Origin: a virus
Length of the DNA stretch: 20,118 bases
Virus record (IMG/VR): IMGVR_UViG_3300025168_000909
Coordinates: 1 to 20,118 of that record
Direction: 5' to 3' (one strand)
Shown here piece by piece: positions 1 to 6,546 of the stretch. The notes below the pieces were generated by a model that worked only from the letters and a program-made list of their open reading frames with translations, was not told where the DNA came from and did not search any database. Made by a program: the position numbers and the translations under genes. Within the stretch, counting starts at the first letter, position 1. Every line of letters begins with the position of its first letter.

Positions 1-936
1 ATTGACTCCCTGAATTCCCACATCATAAGAACCAGTCTGATAAGGCTCCATATCAACATAAAATTTTACCCACATGCGATCATTATAGCCATCAAAGCCA
101 AAATTGCTAGGAGTTGGGAAAAGACGCAGCTTATTGTCTATAAGTTCATAAGAATAGTTTGACGTACGCGTAGTAATCGAATCTTCATACATGATCGCTT
201 GCATTTTGTTTTGCCATGTGGGTATAACTTCGAAAGTAGAATCGTCGGCAAACTGTCCATAGGTGGACATATTTCCGACCACTCCAATACCCCCATAGTA
301 CCCAAAGAAGCGCCACATAGCCCGCGGAGAGCGATAGAAAACTCTTGTCACTAGAATACGCTTCTTGCCTACTTTTCCAGCGTAGGGTACCGGATCGCCG
401 CCGTCGTCGACGCCCGAATCAGAGGCGGCCTTGATGATCTTTTGAAGATCATAGTCTTGCTGTCCAGAGGCCGGCTTAAAGCTAGCAGAATATTGAGGAA
501 ATGTTCCGCCAAAGCCTCCTGCGGCAGCGGCGCCATCGCCTACACGACGCGAATAGCCTAATGAAAAGCGTGCATACTGAAGGCTGGCGCTTGTGGGGCC
601 TGAAGTTCTACTTCCTCGATGATCAAACGTTCCAGTCGCAGAGCCCAGGATAGATGACAACACATTCTTACCCTGGTGAAGGTTAATAATATAAGAATAT
701 TCAAGAACAGCCTCTTCGTAGGCAGCGTATACATTAGAAGGCGTCAGCTCAATATCAACAACATCTCCTCCTAATTTCTTATATACATAATTAACCTGAA
801 GGGAAGCACCACTTAAAAAAAGCCTAGAGCCGGTATATACACCAAACGGGCACCCTTGCGCTACTTGCGCAGCAGAGCCAGTAGAAGTGAGAACAATTGC
901 GCTGGTTTGCGATCTCGGACTTAGGTTAGTGGGCAT
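1..936 (-). CDS. Virion protein, possibly neck/head-tail connector (partial, 3' end outside window)
   Basis: The frame is open for 312 codons from an ATG at 936-934 to the left edge, so the C-terminus is missing. It begins MPTNLSPRSQTSAIVLTSTG. A GGGAG Shine-Dalgarno site lies about 9 bases before the ATG. An amphipathic stretch around residues 75-95 (NVYAAYEEAVLEYSYIINLH) resembles the helical segment of head-tail connector proteins, and a later aromatic stretch contains SPRAMWRFFGYYGG. The frame has no stop codon and a composition typical of a real gene. Its place just downstream of the capsid genes, where T4-like phages carry further head, neck or tail genes, supports a virion role. I do not recognise a named family; the connector idea is inference. 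It could also be a tail or baseplate component. Confidence 0.75.
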   Translation of the reverse strand, partial: MPTNLSPRSQTSAIVLTSTGSAAQVAQGCPFGVYTGSRLFLSGASLQVNYVYKKLGGDVVDIELTPSNVYAAYEEAVLEYSYIINLHQGKNVLSSILGSATGTFDHRGSRTSGPTSASLQYARFSLGYSRRVGDGAAAAGGFGGTFPQYSASFKPASGQQDYDLQKIIKAASDSGVDDGGDPVPYAGKVGKKRILVTRVFYRSPRAMWRFFGYYGGIGVVGNMSTYGQFADDSTFEVIPTWQNKMQAIMYEDSITTRTSNYSYELIDNKLRLFPTPSNFGFDGYNDRMWVKFYVDMEPYQTGSYDVGIQGVN

Positions 937-954
937 TCAAAAATTCTCCCTTAC

Positions 955-965
955 TATAAGTAGTA
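955..965 (-). promoter_or_regulatory. Recurrent intergenic motif, copy 1 (coding strand TACTACTTATA)
   Basis: This lies 19-29 bases upstream of the partial virion gene that starts at 936. It is one base away from the TACTATTTATA found in other spacers of this window. The function is unknown; a phage-specific late promoter element is a possibility. Confidence 0.25.
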
Positions 966-970
966 ATCTC

Positions 971-998
971 AATAACAAAATTCCCACACAAGTATGGG
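971..998 (-). terminator. Weak candidate terminator after the 115-aa gene
   Basis: On the minus strand CCCATA-CTTG-TGTGGG folds into a 6-bp stem (one G-U pair) with a 4-base loop, followed by AATTTTGTT. It lies 24 bases after the stop codon of the basic 115-aa gene. The stem is short and the T-run is interrupted, so this could be chance. Confidence 0.35.
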
Positions 999-1021
999 TG
1001 CCGTGCTAAAAGGAAAATTAT

Positions 1022-1369
1022 TTATGCTGTAGCAGTCGTTGTCTTCTTTTTTGTGACCCTCTTTCTCGCTGAAGGTGCGGTCTTCTTGCGAGGAGCTGGT
1101 GTCTTCTTCGTTTTTGTTGTCTTGAGGGTTGGCGCTTTTGTCGAGGCCTCTTCTTGCGCTAAAGTTGGCGCCGTTGGCGCCGGGGGGGCCGCCGCCGGCG
1201 CTGGCGATGTAACGGCTTCTACCGTGACTTTCTTCTCAGTCGGTGACGATTCGACAGCCAGAGGTGTAGGGGCCGTTGTCGTGATAGCAGCTGCCATCTT
1301 CATTCTTGGGTGCGCCGAGTGTTTTGCGTTAAACTTATTGGTTGTAAGTATTCTTCTTTTCTTGCCCAT
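1022..1369 (-). CDS. Small, very basic Lys/Ala/Pro/Thr-rich protein (histone H1-like tail)
   Basis: This 115-aa protein starts MGKKRRILTTNKFNAKHSAH. After about residue 25 it becomes low complexity, with Ala/Pro/Thr-rich sequence and then a strongly basic C-terminal third containing KTTKTKKTPAPRKK and ARKRVTKKKTTT. The composition resembles the C-terminal tails of histone H1 and bacterial H1-like proteins, which neutralise DNA. An AGGAG Shine-Dalgarno site sits 6 bases before the ATG, which supports a real gene. A terminator lies upstream at 1462-1491, so it probably has its own promoter in the 1370-1461 spacer. A DNA-condensing or packaged internal head protein is an inference from composition and position only. 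The hydrophobic antisense frame over the same bases is treated as a shadow. Confidence 0.7.
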   Translation of the reverse strand: MGKKRRILTTNKFNAKHSAHPRMKMAAAITTTAPTPLAVESSPTEKKVTVEAVTSPAPAAAPPAPTAPTLAQEEASTKAPTLKTTKTKKTPAPRKKTAPSARKRVTKKKTTTATA

Positions 1370-1388
1370 AAAAAACTCCTGTTTTGTC

Positions 1389-1400
1389 TAGTAACTAGTT
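1389..1400 (-). promoter_or_regulatory. Recurrent intergenic motif variant (coding strand AACTAGTTACTA)
   Basis: This lies 20-31 bases upstream of the 115-aa gene. AACTAGTTA differs by one base from the AACTATTTA core seen upstream of the gene starting at 6442, and resembles AACTAGTTATA at 2042-2052 upstream of the 149-aa gene. It is the only promoter-like element I see in this spacer. Confidence 0.22.
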
Positions 1401-1461
1401 CAAAAAAGCGCAAATCTCAAAAAATTGGTGGCGAAAAAAATGAGAGGATCGTGGTTTTCAT

Positions 1462-1491
1462 AAAAAACCCCCAATCCGAAGAAAGGGGGTT
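1462..1491 (-). terminator. Rho-independent terminator after the 149-aa gene
   Basis: On the minus strand AACCCCC and GGGGGTT pair around a 12-base loop and are followed by a run of Ts (the + strand A-run at 1462-1467). It lies about 40 bases after the stop codon of the 149-aa virion gene. It probably separates that transcript from the basic 115-aa gene. Confidence 0.8.
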
Positions 1492-1529
1492 AAATATAAA
1501 ATATATTTTATTTAGTATTTCTTATCGGT

Positions 1530-1979
1530 TTATCCAAAAACAACTGCGGCGGAGGTATTGGAAAGACCCACCACCATCCAGTCGTCACCATTATAGCATG
1601 CTAGCTGAACCCAGTCGCCCACCGCTGCTCCTCCGGTTTGATCGAAGATAATCTTCGTATCGCCAGCAACGGCAGTATCTTTACCGTTGTGAGCCGTAAT
1701 GTTGCCAACAAAGTCTTGGGTGGCAGAGGCTTGAACAATATCCACATCGGCCGTAGCATTCACAAGCCAAAACGTAAATGTAAGCCCTGTTGCCGCAGAA
1801 GGCAAAGTAACATCGTGTGTAGTCGACCCATCAAGGAAAATAATTTTCCCCGAATCGGCTGCAGTTAAAGTTGTATCTGCGGTAGTCGTCTTAGTCGCTT
1901 GCTTCCGCATTTGAAGCGCATTTTGATTTTCGTTAATCAGGCTCTTAATTCTGGCCCAACCTACTCTCTTTGTTCCCAT
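1530..1979 (-). CDS. Small fibre/decoration-like virion protein with the shared C-terminal beta domain
   Basis: The protein is 149 aa from the ATG at 1979, which has AGGAG 8 bases upstream; a start 12 codons earlier lacks this support. It opens with a basic helix-like segment (GWARIKSLINENQN), then has a beta-rich domain from about residue 35. That domain shows an LTAADSGKIIFLDG strand, VTLPSAATG, and a late YNGDDWMVV motif near residues 129-137. The same order of motifs ends four fibre-like proteins at 5297-9408, but here the domain is almost the whole protein. Such domains are common in phage fibre and virion proteins. It sits between the major capsid gene and the basic 115-aa gene, with a terminator on each side, so it may be an abundant head decoration protein. 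That role is inferred. Confidence 0.85.
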   Translation of the reverse strand: MGTKRVGWARIKSLINENQNALQMRKQATKTTTADTTLTAADSGKIIFLDGSTTHDVTLPSAATGLTFTFWLVNATADVDIVQASATQDFVGNITAHNGKDTAVAGDTKIIFDQTGGAAVGDWVQLACYNGDDWMVVGLSNTSAAVVFG

Positions 1980-2041
1980 AATATATTTCTCCTTATATAA
2001 TATTAATTCGGTCAATTAACGAAAGGATTTCTCCTCTCGCC

Positions 2042-2052
2042 TATAACTAGTT
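2042..2052 (-). promoter_or_regulatory. Recurrent intergenic motif variant (coding strand AACTAGTTATA)
   Basis: This lies about 63-73 bases upstream of the 149-aa gene, just past the major capsid terminator. It differs by one base from the AACTATTTATA form, so it could start a separate transcript of the 149-aa gene. Confidence 0.22.
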
Positions 2053-2063
2053 TTAGACAAACG

Positions 2064-2092
2064 AAAGCCCCCACCTAAAAGGTGGAGGCTTT
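2064..2092 (-). terminator. Rho-independent terminator after the major capsid gene
   Basis: Two 12-base arms (2064-2075 and 2081-2092) pair around a 5-base loop. In the minus-strand RNA the single mismatch becomes a G-U pair, so the stem is continuous, which favours action on the minus strand. It ends in CTTT followed by a moderately T-rich stretch. It starts about 20 bases after the capsid stop codon. Confidence 0.75.
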
Positions 2093-2114
2093 ACATTTAT
2101 TTTGCTACTAGTGT

Positions 2115-3926
2115 TTAGCCAGTTGCGCCGGCTTCACCAATGAGTCCGCGGACGATAACAAGACCGTACATATCAGGACGCACCATTTGCTTGGCATAAC
2201 GCGTCATGACTCCCTTACGGGGTACGAAGTCTTCTGGTCCGAAGATCGTAGGTGTAGTCTGCAGTGGTACGTAAGGTGCGTACACGTATCCGCTTTCAAG
2301 GAAAGAGGAGCCGCGGCGTCCAACGAGAACCACGTTGCGCAGGAAGTATGGGTCAACAATGACGTCAAACTTCTTACTCAACGAACCAACCTTGACGGCA
2401 CCGACAGAGCCAGTCTCGTCATCAGCGGTAACGCTAGCACGGAATCCAGCAGTGAACTCAAGCACGTTGGCGATTTCAGGTCCGCAGACGAGAAAGTTAG
2501 CGCCACCACGCAGAGTCTTACGATGGATCTGGGCAGAAACGTCATTGATTGTCTCAATGAGTGTCTCGTACCACTCGCTCACAGTACCTGTGAAGTCGGG
2601 AGCAGCAGAAGCAGCACCGATTTCAGCACCAGTCTCGCGGTTCAAGAAGAGACCCGGAGAACGCGACCAGTAGTAGGTAGAAGCTGTAGCACCATTCACA
2701 AGGTCCGCAAGGATCTCGCGATCGATTTCAAGAGCAATCTGCTCCGAAAGGATGCTTGTAAGCTCGACCTCTGCATCAAGGTTGTGGTAAGCGTTAAGAT
2801 CCTGTCCTAACTCTGGAGTCCACTTAGCCTTGAGCTTCTTGGTCTGTGCGGTAACAGCGATGCTATCCACCTTGATGTCAATCTCGGGGATCTCTTCGCT
2901 ATTCTCAAGACCCCAAAGAGCAGTACCGACAACCGAGCCAATAGCATTGCTAGCAATGATATTATCCTTGATTGGGAACTGACACATGGCTTCAAGAGAA
3001 CCAAGAGCAACATTCGAGCCAGCAACACCACCAGCACTATCAGCACCGATAACAACGAAACGAACGTTCGAAGAATCTGCGGCGCCTGTCTGCATGGTAA
3101 GACGACGAATCAAGAAGGATTCATCACCAACATTGGTTGCAGTTGTTCCACCACCCTGACCACCGAACGATGCCGAGAAAGCACCAAGGTTCTTAAAGTC
3201 AGCGGGCTGTCCACTCTGGGAACCAGTGAGTACACTACCAGCACACTCAAAGACAGCAACACCAATGCGCTCGCCCGAAGACGAAAGTGCAAGGATGTCG
3301 GGGTCATACTGAAGCCACTTACGACGCTGCGTCTCGGTAGAACCGGAGAGCGAGAAGTTGTCAGCAAGATTCCACTGGGCAGTCTCAACACCGCCGGAAC
3401 CACTTGGAGACGCATAAGCGTAACCACGTGCACCAACTGTGCGAGGACCAGATGCATCAGAACCGGATGTAGCTGTTAAGCTAACACCGCCTGTGATCTG
3501 GGAACCAACCTGTGCTGTACCATAAATGGACTTATCAGCAACGTTACCAAAACGATCTGTCATGGTGTTCGATGCACCAAGGTTTGGCGAGAACACGAAG
3601 TCGAGGAAGAAGATAAGTCCACTAGGGAGACTCATCGGCTGAACGGAAACGAGATCGTTTGCGATCAATCCTGCAAACACACGACGAACGATGGGGAATG
3701 CGACAGCTGCGAAGCCCTCAACATCACCACCAGACATAGTGCTGCTCTCACGAAGAAGTTCCTTGGCTTGATTCTCAAGAAGTCGAGCCATAGCATTCTT
3801 TTTACGGTCACTTGTCAGGCCTTCTAAAAGACCTGTGCGCTCCCACTTTGTTAACAAAGCATGACCTTCGGCGCGCATATCACGGTTAACGATACCTTCC
3901 GTTAACCTTTCAACGATACTAGACAT
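2115..3926 (-). CDS. 23: Major capsid protein (T4 gp23-like precursor)
   Basis: This 603-aa protein builds the capsid shell. The gp23 signature is clear: residues 363-404 run KKLKAKWTPELGQDLNAYHN and continue through a DAEVELTSILSEQIALEIDR segment, and residues 549-590 contain YAPYVPLQTTPTIFGPEDF and MVRPDMYGLVIVRG. The N-terminal 60 residues look like the removable arm of T4 gp23. LRE at 58-60 fits the L/I-x-E site of T4-type prohead proteases and lies near the known T4 cut after residue 65. T4 gp23 is 521 aa; the extra length is mainly a Gly/Ser-rich region around residues 140-310, where the gp23 insertion domain falls. Codon use is biased (GCT Ala, CTT Leu), as expected for an abundant protein. 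The gene has a full-length Shine-Dalgarno site and its own terminator. Confidence 0.97.
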   Translation of the reverse strand: MSSIVERLTEGIVNRDMRAEGHALLTKWERTGLLEGLTSDRKKNAMARLLENQAKELLRESSTMSGGDVEGFAAVAFPIVRRVFAGLIANDLVSVQPMSLPSGLIFFLDFVFSPNLGASNTMTDRFGNVADKSIYGTAQVGSQITGGVSLTATSGSDASGPRTVGARGYAYASPSGSGGVETAQWNLADNFSLSGSTETQRRKWLQYDPDILALSSSGERIGVAVFECAGSVLTGSQSGQPADFKNLGAFSASFGGQGGGTTATNVGDESFLIRRLTMQTGAADSSNVRFVVIGADSAGGVAGSNVALGSLEAMCQFPIKDNIIASNAIGSVVGTALWGLENSEEIPEIDIKVDSIAVTAQTKKLKAKWTPELGQDLNAYHNLDAEVELTSILSEQIALEIDREILADLVNGATASTYYWSRSPGLFLNRETGAEIGAASAAPDFTGTVSEWYETLIETINDVSAQIHRKTLRGGANFLVCGPEIANVLEFTAGFRASVTADDETGSVGAVKVGSLSKKFDVIVDPYFLRNVVLVGRRGSSFLESGYVYAPYVPLQTTPTIFGPEDFVPRKGVMTRYAKQMVRPDMYGLVIVRGLIGEAGATG

Positions 3927-3931
3927 AATTT

Positions 3932-3943
3932 ATCACCTCCTTA
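3932..3943 (-). promoter_or_regulatory. Perfect 12-base Shine-Dalgarno site of the major capsid gene
   Basis: On the coding strand TAAGGAGGTGAT is the exact complement of the conserved 3' end of bacterial 16S rRNA (ATCACCTCCTTA). GGAGG ends 9 bases before the ATG at 3926. Other genes here have only 4-6 matching bases, so this site marks the most strongly translated gene of the window. Confidence 0.9.
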
Positions 3944-3961
3944 TATATAATGATTTTATGT

Positions 3962-5230
3962 TTATTTTATTCCAGCTAGTCTCTTCATCCTATCCTGCAA
4001 GGGATCGGACGAAGGCTTCTCATTGTGTCGAGAAGCACGTATTACAGAAGAACGACGTGTGATTGCCTCGCTCAGTGATTGTGGGCTTTTTGTAGGTTTA
4101 GCCTCCACTGTGCTTTGAAGCGTATCGAAAATCGTTCTTGCTTCTGTAACAGAACCGGCGCGTGAAATAGCTTCGACAATTCTTTCTTTTTGTCGCTCAT
4201 TTAAGGAGGTATTTCTTAATACTCGGTTCGTATAAAGTAGGCGAGCATTCGAAAGGTTTACATCTTGTAAGCCTTCCTTAAGCTGGGTTGTTGCCTCTTT
4301 ATATTGAGAAAGGTGCTCTCTGAGTTGTTTATTTTCAAAAACTAACTCTTCTTGAGCTTTTCTTAAAACTTCTAATTCGTCTTGCATATCGGTGCTCCGG
4401 CGGTGAGCGAGAGCTTTTTCCATCTCCCACTTCTGACTCTCGGAAGAGCGGCCGGCCCAACCAGAAAGGGTTGCACCCATATCAACTGTTAATTTTTCGA
4501 CAATCTCATCTACAAGAAAGTCAAAACTTTCTTCTTGTACATCCGGATCGTCCTTGTCGGCGTCGGCACCATCTGGTACCCCATCACCATCATCATCCAC
4601 GCCTGCGGCGGAGCGCGCTCCATCGGAATAAGGGCCTTTCTTTTCGGCAATTCCATCCATCTGATCTTTATCTGCCTCCGCAGCAGCTGCGGAGCCTGCT
4701 AGGGCAGATCCGCTATTGTCATCATCATCTTCTGCCTCTTCTCCAGCAAAAGAACCAGGGTCATCAACGCCCTCTGCAAGAAGGTCTTCGAGATCTGACA
4801 TTTCAAAATCAAGTTCAGCAGATTCGTCTAGAGTAGCCTGTAGGTCAGTGATGGCTTCCTGAAGGGAGCCAAGATCTAGATTGAACTCAACTTTTTCTCC
4901 ATCCGAAAGATTGCCGCTTAAGCCAGTACCGCTTTTATCGCTAATACCATCGATTGCGGCCAAAGGAACATCGTCGGGATCGACAATTTCTTCGACAGGT
5001 GCATCTCCCGTGAGTGCATCGTCTTCCATCTCGGGCTCCATGGCAGCCTCTTCGGGGGCGCCTATCTCACCTCCCATTGACAAATCCAAATCGTCTTGTT
5101 CTAGGAGCCTTTCCAGCGCCTCTCTCACTTCTACAGAATATTTATCTATAATAGACGCTTCTGCGTTCTTAAGGGCGGCTTCTTTTAATGCCGTGGCATC
5201 AACTATAGCTTCTTTGAGCAAACTAGACAT
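3962..5230 (-). CDS. 22: Prohead scaffold/core protein (T4 gp22-like)
   Basis: This 422-aa protein is very acidic in its first 235 residues and strongly helical with coiled-coil character from about 265 to 375. It is placed directly before the major capsid gene, as gp22 is in T4. The segment NARLLYTNRVLRNTSLNERQ (328-347), followed by KERIVEAIS, is the part I associate with marine T4-like scaffolds. Several L-x-E sites (for example LKE at 5-7 and 15-17) could be cut by the gp21-type protease, as happens to T4 gp22 during maturation. Residues 212-229 contain a DDDGDGVPDGADADKDDP calcium-loop-like sequence. The C-terminus RMKRLAGIK is shared in part with the 430-aa head-operon protein. It is longer than T4 gp22 (about 270 aa). 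AGGAG lies 7 bases before the ATG. Confidence 0.9.
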   Translation of the reverse strand: MSSLLKEAIVDATALKEAALKNAEASIIDKYSVEVREALERLLEQDDLDLSMGGEIGAPEEAAMEPEMEDDALTGDAPVEEIVDPDDVPLAAIDGISDKSGTGLSGNLSDGEKVEFNLDLGSLQEAITDLQATLDESAELDFEMSDLEDLLAEGVDDPGSFAGEEAEDDDDNSGSALAGSAAAAEADKDQMDGIAEKKGPYSDGARSAAGVDDDGDGVPDGADADKDDPDVQEESFDFLVDEIVEKLTVDMGATLSGWAGRSSESQKWEMEKALAHRRSTDMQDELEVLRKAQEELVFENKQLREHLSQYKEATTQLKEGLQDVNLSNARLLYTNRVLRNTSLNERQKERIVEAISRAGSVTEARTIFDTLQSTVEAKPTKSPQSLSEAITRRSSVIRASRHNEKPSSDPLQDRMKRLAGIK

Positions 5231-5261
5231 ACGGTAACTCCTAAAAATAATACCAATTCAA

Positions 5262-5272
5262 AATAAATAGTA
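5262..5272 (-). promoter_or_regulatory. Recurrent intergenic motif (coding strand TACTATTTATT)
   Basis: This sits 32-42 bases upstream of the scaffold gene in a 66-base spacer. It matches the motif in the spacers before the genes starting at 6442, 7890 and 9841. It could be the start signal for a scaffold-capsid transcript, but I see no proof of that. Confidence 0.3.
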
Positions 5273-5296
5273 CGCAAGCGTCCAAAATACCCTGGT

Positions 5297-6442
5297 TCAG
5301 CTTCCTTTGCTGGCAATAAGCCACCAATTTTCACCATCCGACTGGAGCGTACGTGACGAGTAGTTCATTTTGATAATCATTTCCTCGGCAATATCTATTT
5401 TCCCCTCGGTGGCCACTACTTTAACGACCCCTGAATTCAGTTTATATTTATCGCGATTAACTTTCTTCACGATCAAGACTCTTCCGCGGTTATTAACAGC
5501 AGGTGGCAGAGCCACAACAGCTTTGTCTTTACCAGAGTCTATTAAAATAGTGTAATCCCCATCTTGCACAGAGTACTTTTGAGTCTTAACTGTCTTAATA
5601 GCTTGACATACTTGGCCTTGCATTCTAACAGTTCCTAGAAACTCTGCAGTATGATCGTTTTTAATCTTATGCGAGCGCAATGTTCCGTCAAGAGTTAAAA
5701 CCCCATGTTGTGCATTAAAAGTTAAAGCGTTGGAGGATATAAATCCATTTCTCCCTTTTAGCTGGAGCGATCCTATGTCTCCGGTGGGTCGAGGCACTCT
5801 TTCTGAAATGTACCTTGCATGTAAGTTTTTTAATGTTGAGGAGCGAACTTGGTTTAGCGATTCGTCATACACAAAAATTGTATCGTCATCACTTAAGTTT
5901 TGACCATTCTGGGTGATGTCACTGCAAGCTTTAGTATCTAGGGTCAACCTTTGACCTTTGAATGATAAGCCGCTTCGGGGGGCGACGTTGACGTCTATGC
6001 CATCTTCTGTGCACGAAATACCGTCACCAACTTTAACTTGAAGGGCGCCGCGCACACTCATTAGGCCTTGACCAATCTTTAGAGACTCTGCGGGGACCGG
6101 TTCAGAAAATTTAGTGGCCGGCACATTTGTTAAATCAGACGCATCCCCTTGTATTGAAGTAGCCGCCAAGTGAGGAACGTATAATATATCGTGATGGTAT
6201 CTTAAATCATAATGAGAAGAAGCTACATGGTTATCCTGATACACCAATAATCCGTTTGGCGCCGCATTAGAAAGCTCTCGAATGGGCAAATCCCGAGCCG
6301 TTATACAGGGTGCTTTTGCATCGATGTCATAGAACGCGCTAGCACTCACTGTGTTTTTAAATATTTTTACGCCACCTATTTGCTGGTCTGCGTGTTGATC
6401 CACAGAACCCTCTACTTTACCCTTTAAAACATTGTATGCCAT
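5297..6442 (-). CDS. Fibre-like virion protein with the shared C-terminal beta domain (381 aa)
   Basis: The start is the ATG at 6442, supported by GGAG 8 bases upstream; an in-frame start 30 codons earlier would run through the terminator at 6469-6503. The N-terminus MAYNVLKGKV resembles MAYNILSGTV of the 207-aa protein. The middle has fibre-type segments such as GDASDLTNVPA (99-109), GQGLMSVRGALQVKVGDGIS (125-144) and GLSFKGQRLTL. From about residue 285 the C-terminal domain has the shared order of motifs: YSVQDGDYTILID, VVALPPAVNNRGRVLIVKK, then SDGENWWLI at the end. It is probably a trimeric fibre or spike subunit. Whether it sits on the head or the tail cannot be told from the sequence; its place before scaffold and capsid genes hints at the head. 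Confidence 0.85.
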   Translation of the reverse strand: MAYNVLKGKVEGSVDQHADQQIGGVKIFKNTVSASAFYDIDAKAPCITARDLPIRELSNAAPNGLLVYQDNHVASSHYDLRYHHDILYVPHLAATSIQGDASDLTNVPATKFSEPVPAESLKIGQGLMSVRGALQVKVGDGISCTEDGIDVNVAPRSGLSFKGQRLTLDTKACSDITQNGQNLSDDDTIFVYDESLNQVRSSTLKNLHARYISERVPRPTGDIGSLQLKGRNGFISSNALTFNAQHGVLTLDGTLRSHKIKNDHTAEFLGTVRMQGQVCQAIKTVKTQKYSVQDGDYTILIDSGKDKAVVALPPAVNNRGRVLIVKKVNRDKYKLNSGVVKVVATEGKIDIAEEMIIKMNYSSRTLQSDGENWWLIASKGS

Positions 6443-6456
6443 TTTTGATCTCCACA

Positions 6457-6466
6457 GTAAATAGTT
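6457..6466 (-). promoter_or_regulatory. Recurrent intergenic motif (coding strand AACTATTTAC)
   Basis: This lies between the terminator at 6469-6503 and the Shine-Dalgarno site of the 381-aa fibre gene, only 15-24 bases before its ATG. If it is a promoter element the resulting leader would be very short. Confidence 0.25.
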
Positions 6467-6468
6467 GC

Positions 6469-6503
6469 AAAAAAAAAGGATGCCTCCCGTAAAGGAGACA
6501 TCC
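6469..6503 (-). terminator. Strong rho-independent terminator after the 447-aa fibre gene
   Basis: On the minus strand GGATGTCTCC and GGAGGCATCC pair over 10 bp (one G-U pair) around a 6-base loop, followed at once by nine Ts (the + strand A-run 6469-6477). It lies about 43 bases after the stop codon of the 447-aa gene. The G-U pair exists only in minus-strand RNA, which confirms the direction. Confidence 0.92.
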
Positions 6504-6546
6504 AAAGATTTAAGGTAAAGACCCCAAACCAAAGTATAACTTCGGC

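Noticed and set aside
1053-1391. A 112-aa hydrophobic reading frame on the + strand opposite the basic 115-aa gene
   Set aside because: It starts with GTG, has no Shine-Dalgarno site, and its hydrophobic residues are the expected antisense of Lys/Ala/Thr codons.
1310-1651. A 113-aa + strand frame running through the 1370-1529 spacer
   Set aside because: It crosses a terminator and two minus-strand gene ends, lacks a ribosome site and has no protein-like pattern.
2187-2810. A 207-aa + strand frame inside the major capsid gene
   Set aside because: It is antisense to the conserved gp23 core. Long shadow frames are expected where codon choice is biased.
2807-3457. Two minus-strand frames of 82 and 115 aa overlapping the major capsid gene in another frame
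   Set aside because: They are Leu/Val/Ser-rich products of frame-shifted capsid codons without own start signals.
5278-5287. Small inverted repeat (ACGC-TT-GCGT on the coding strand) after the 381-aa fibre gene considered as a terminator
   Set aside because: The loop would be two bases and the stem four; no T-run follows directly.
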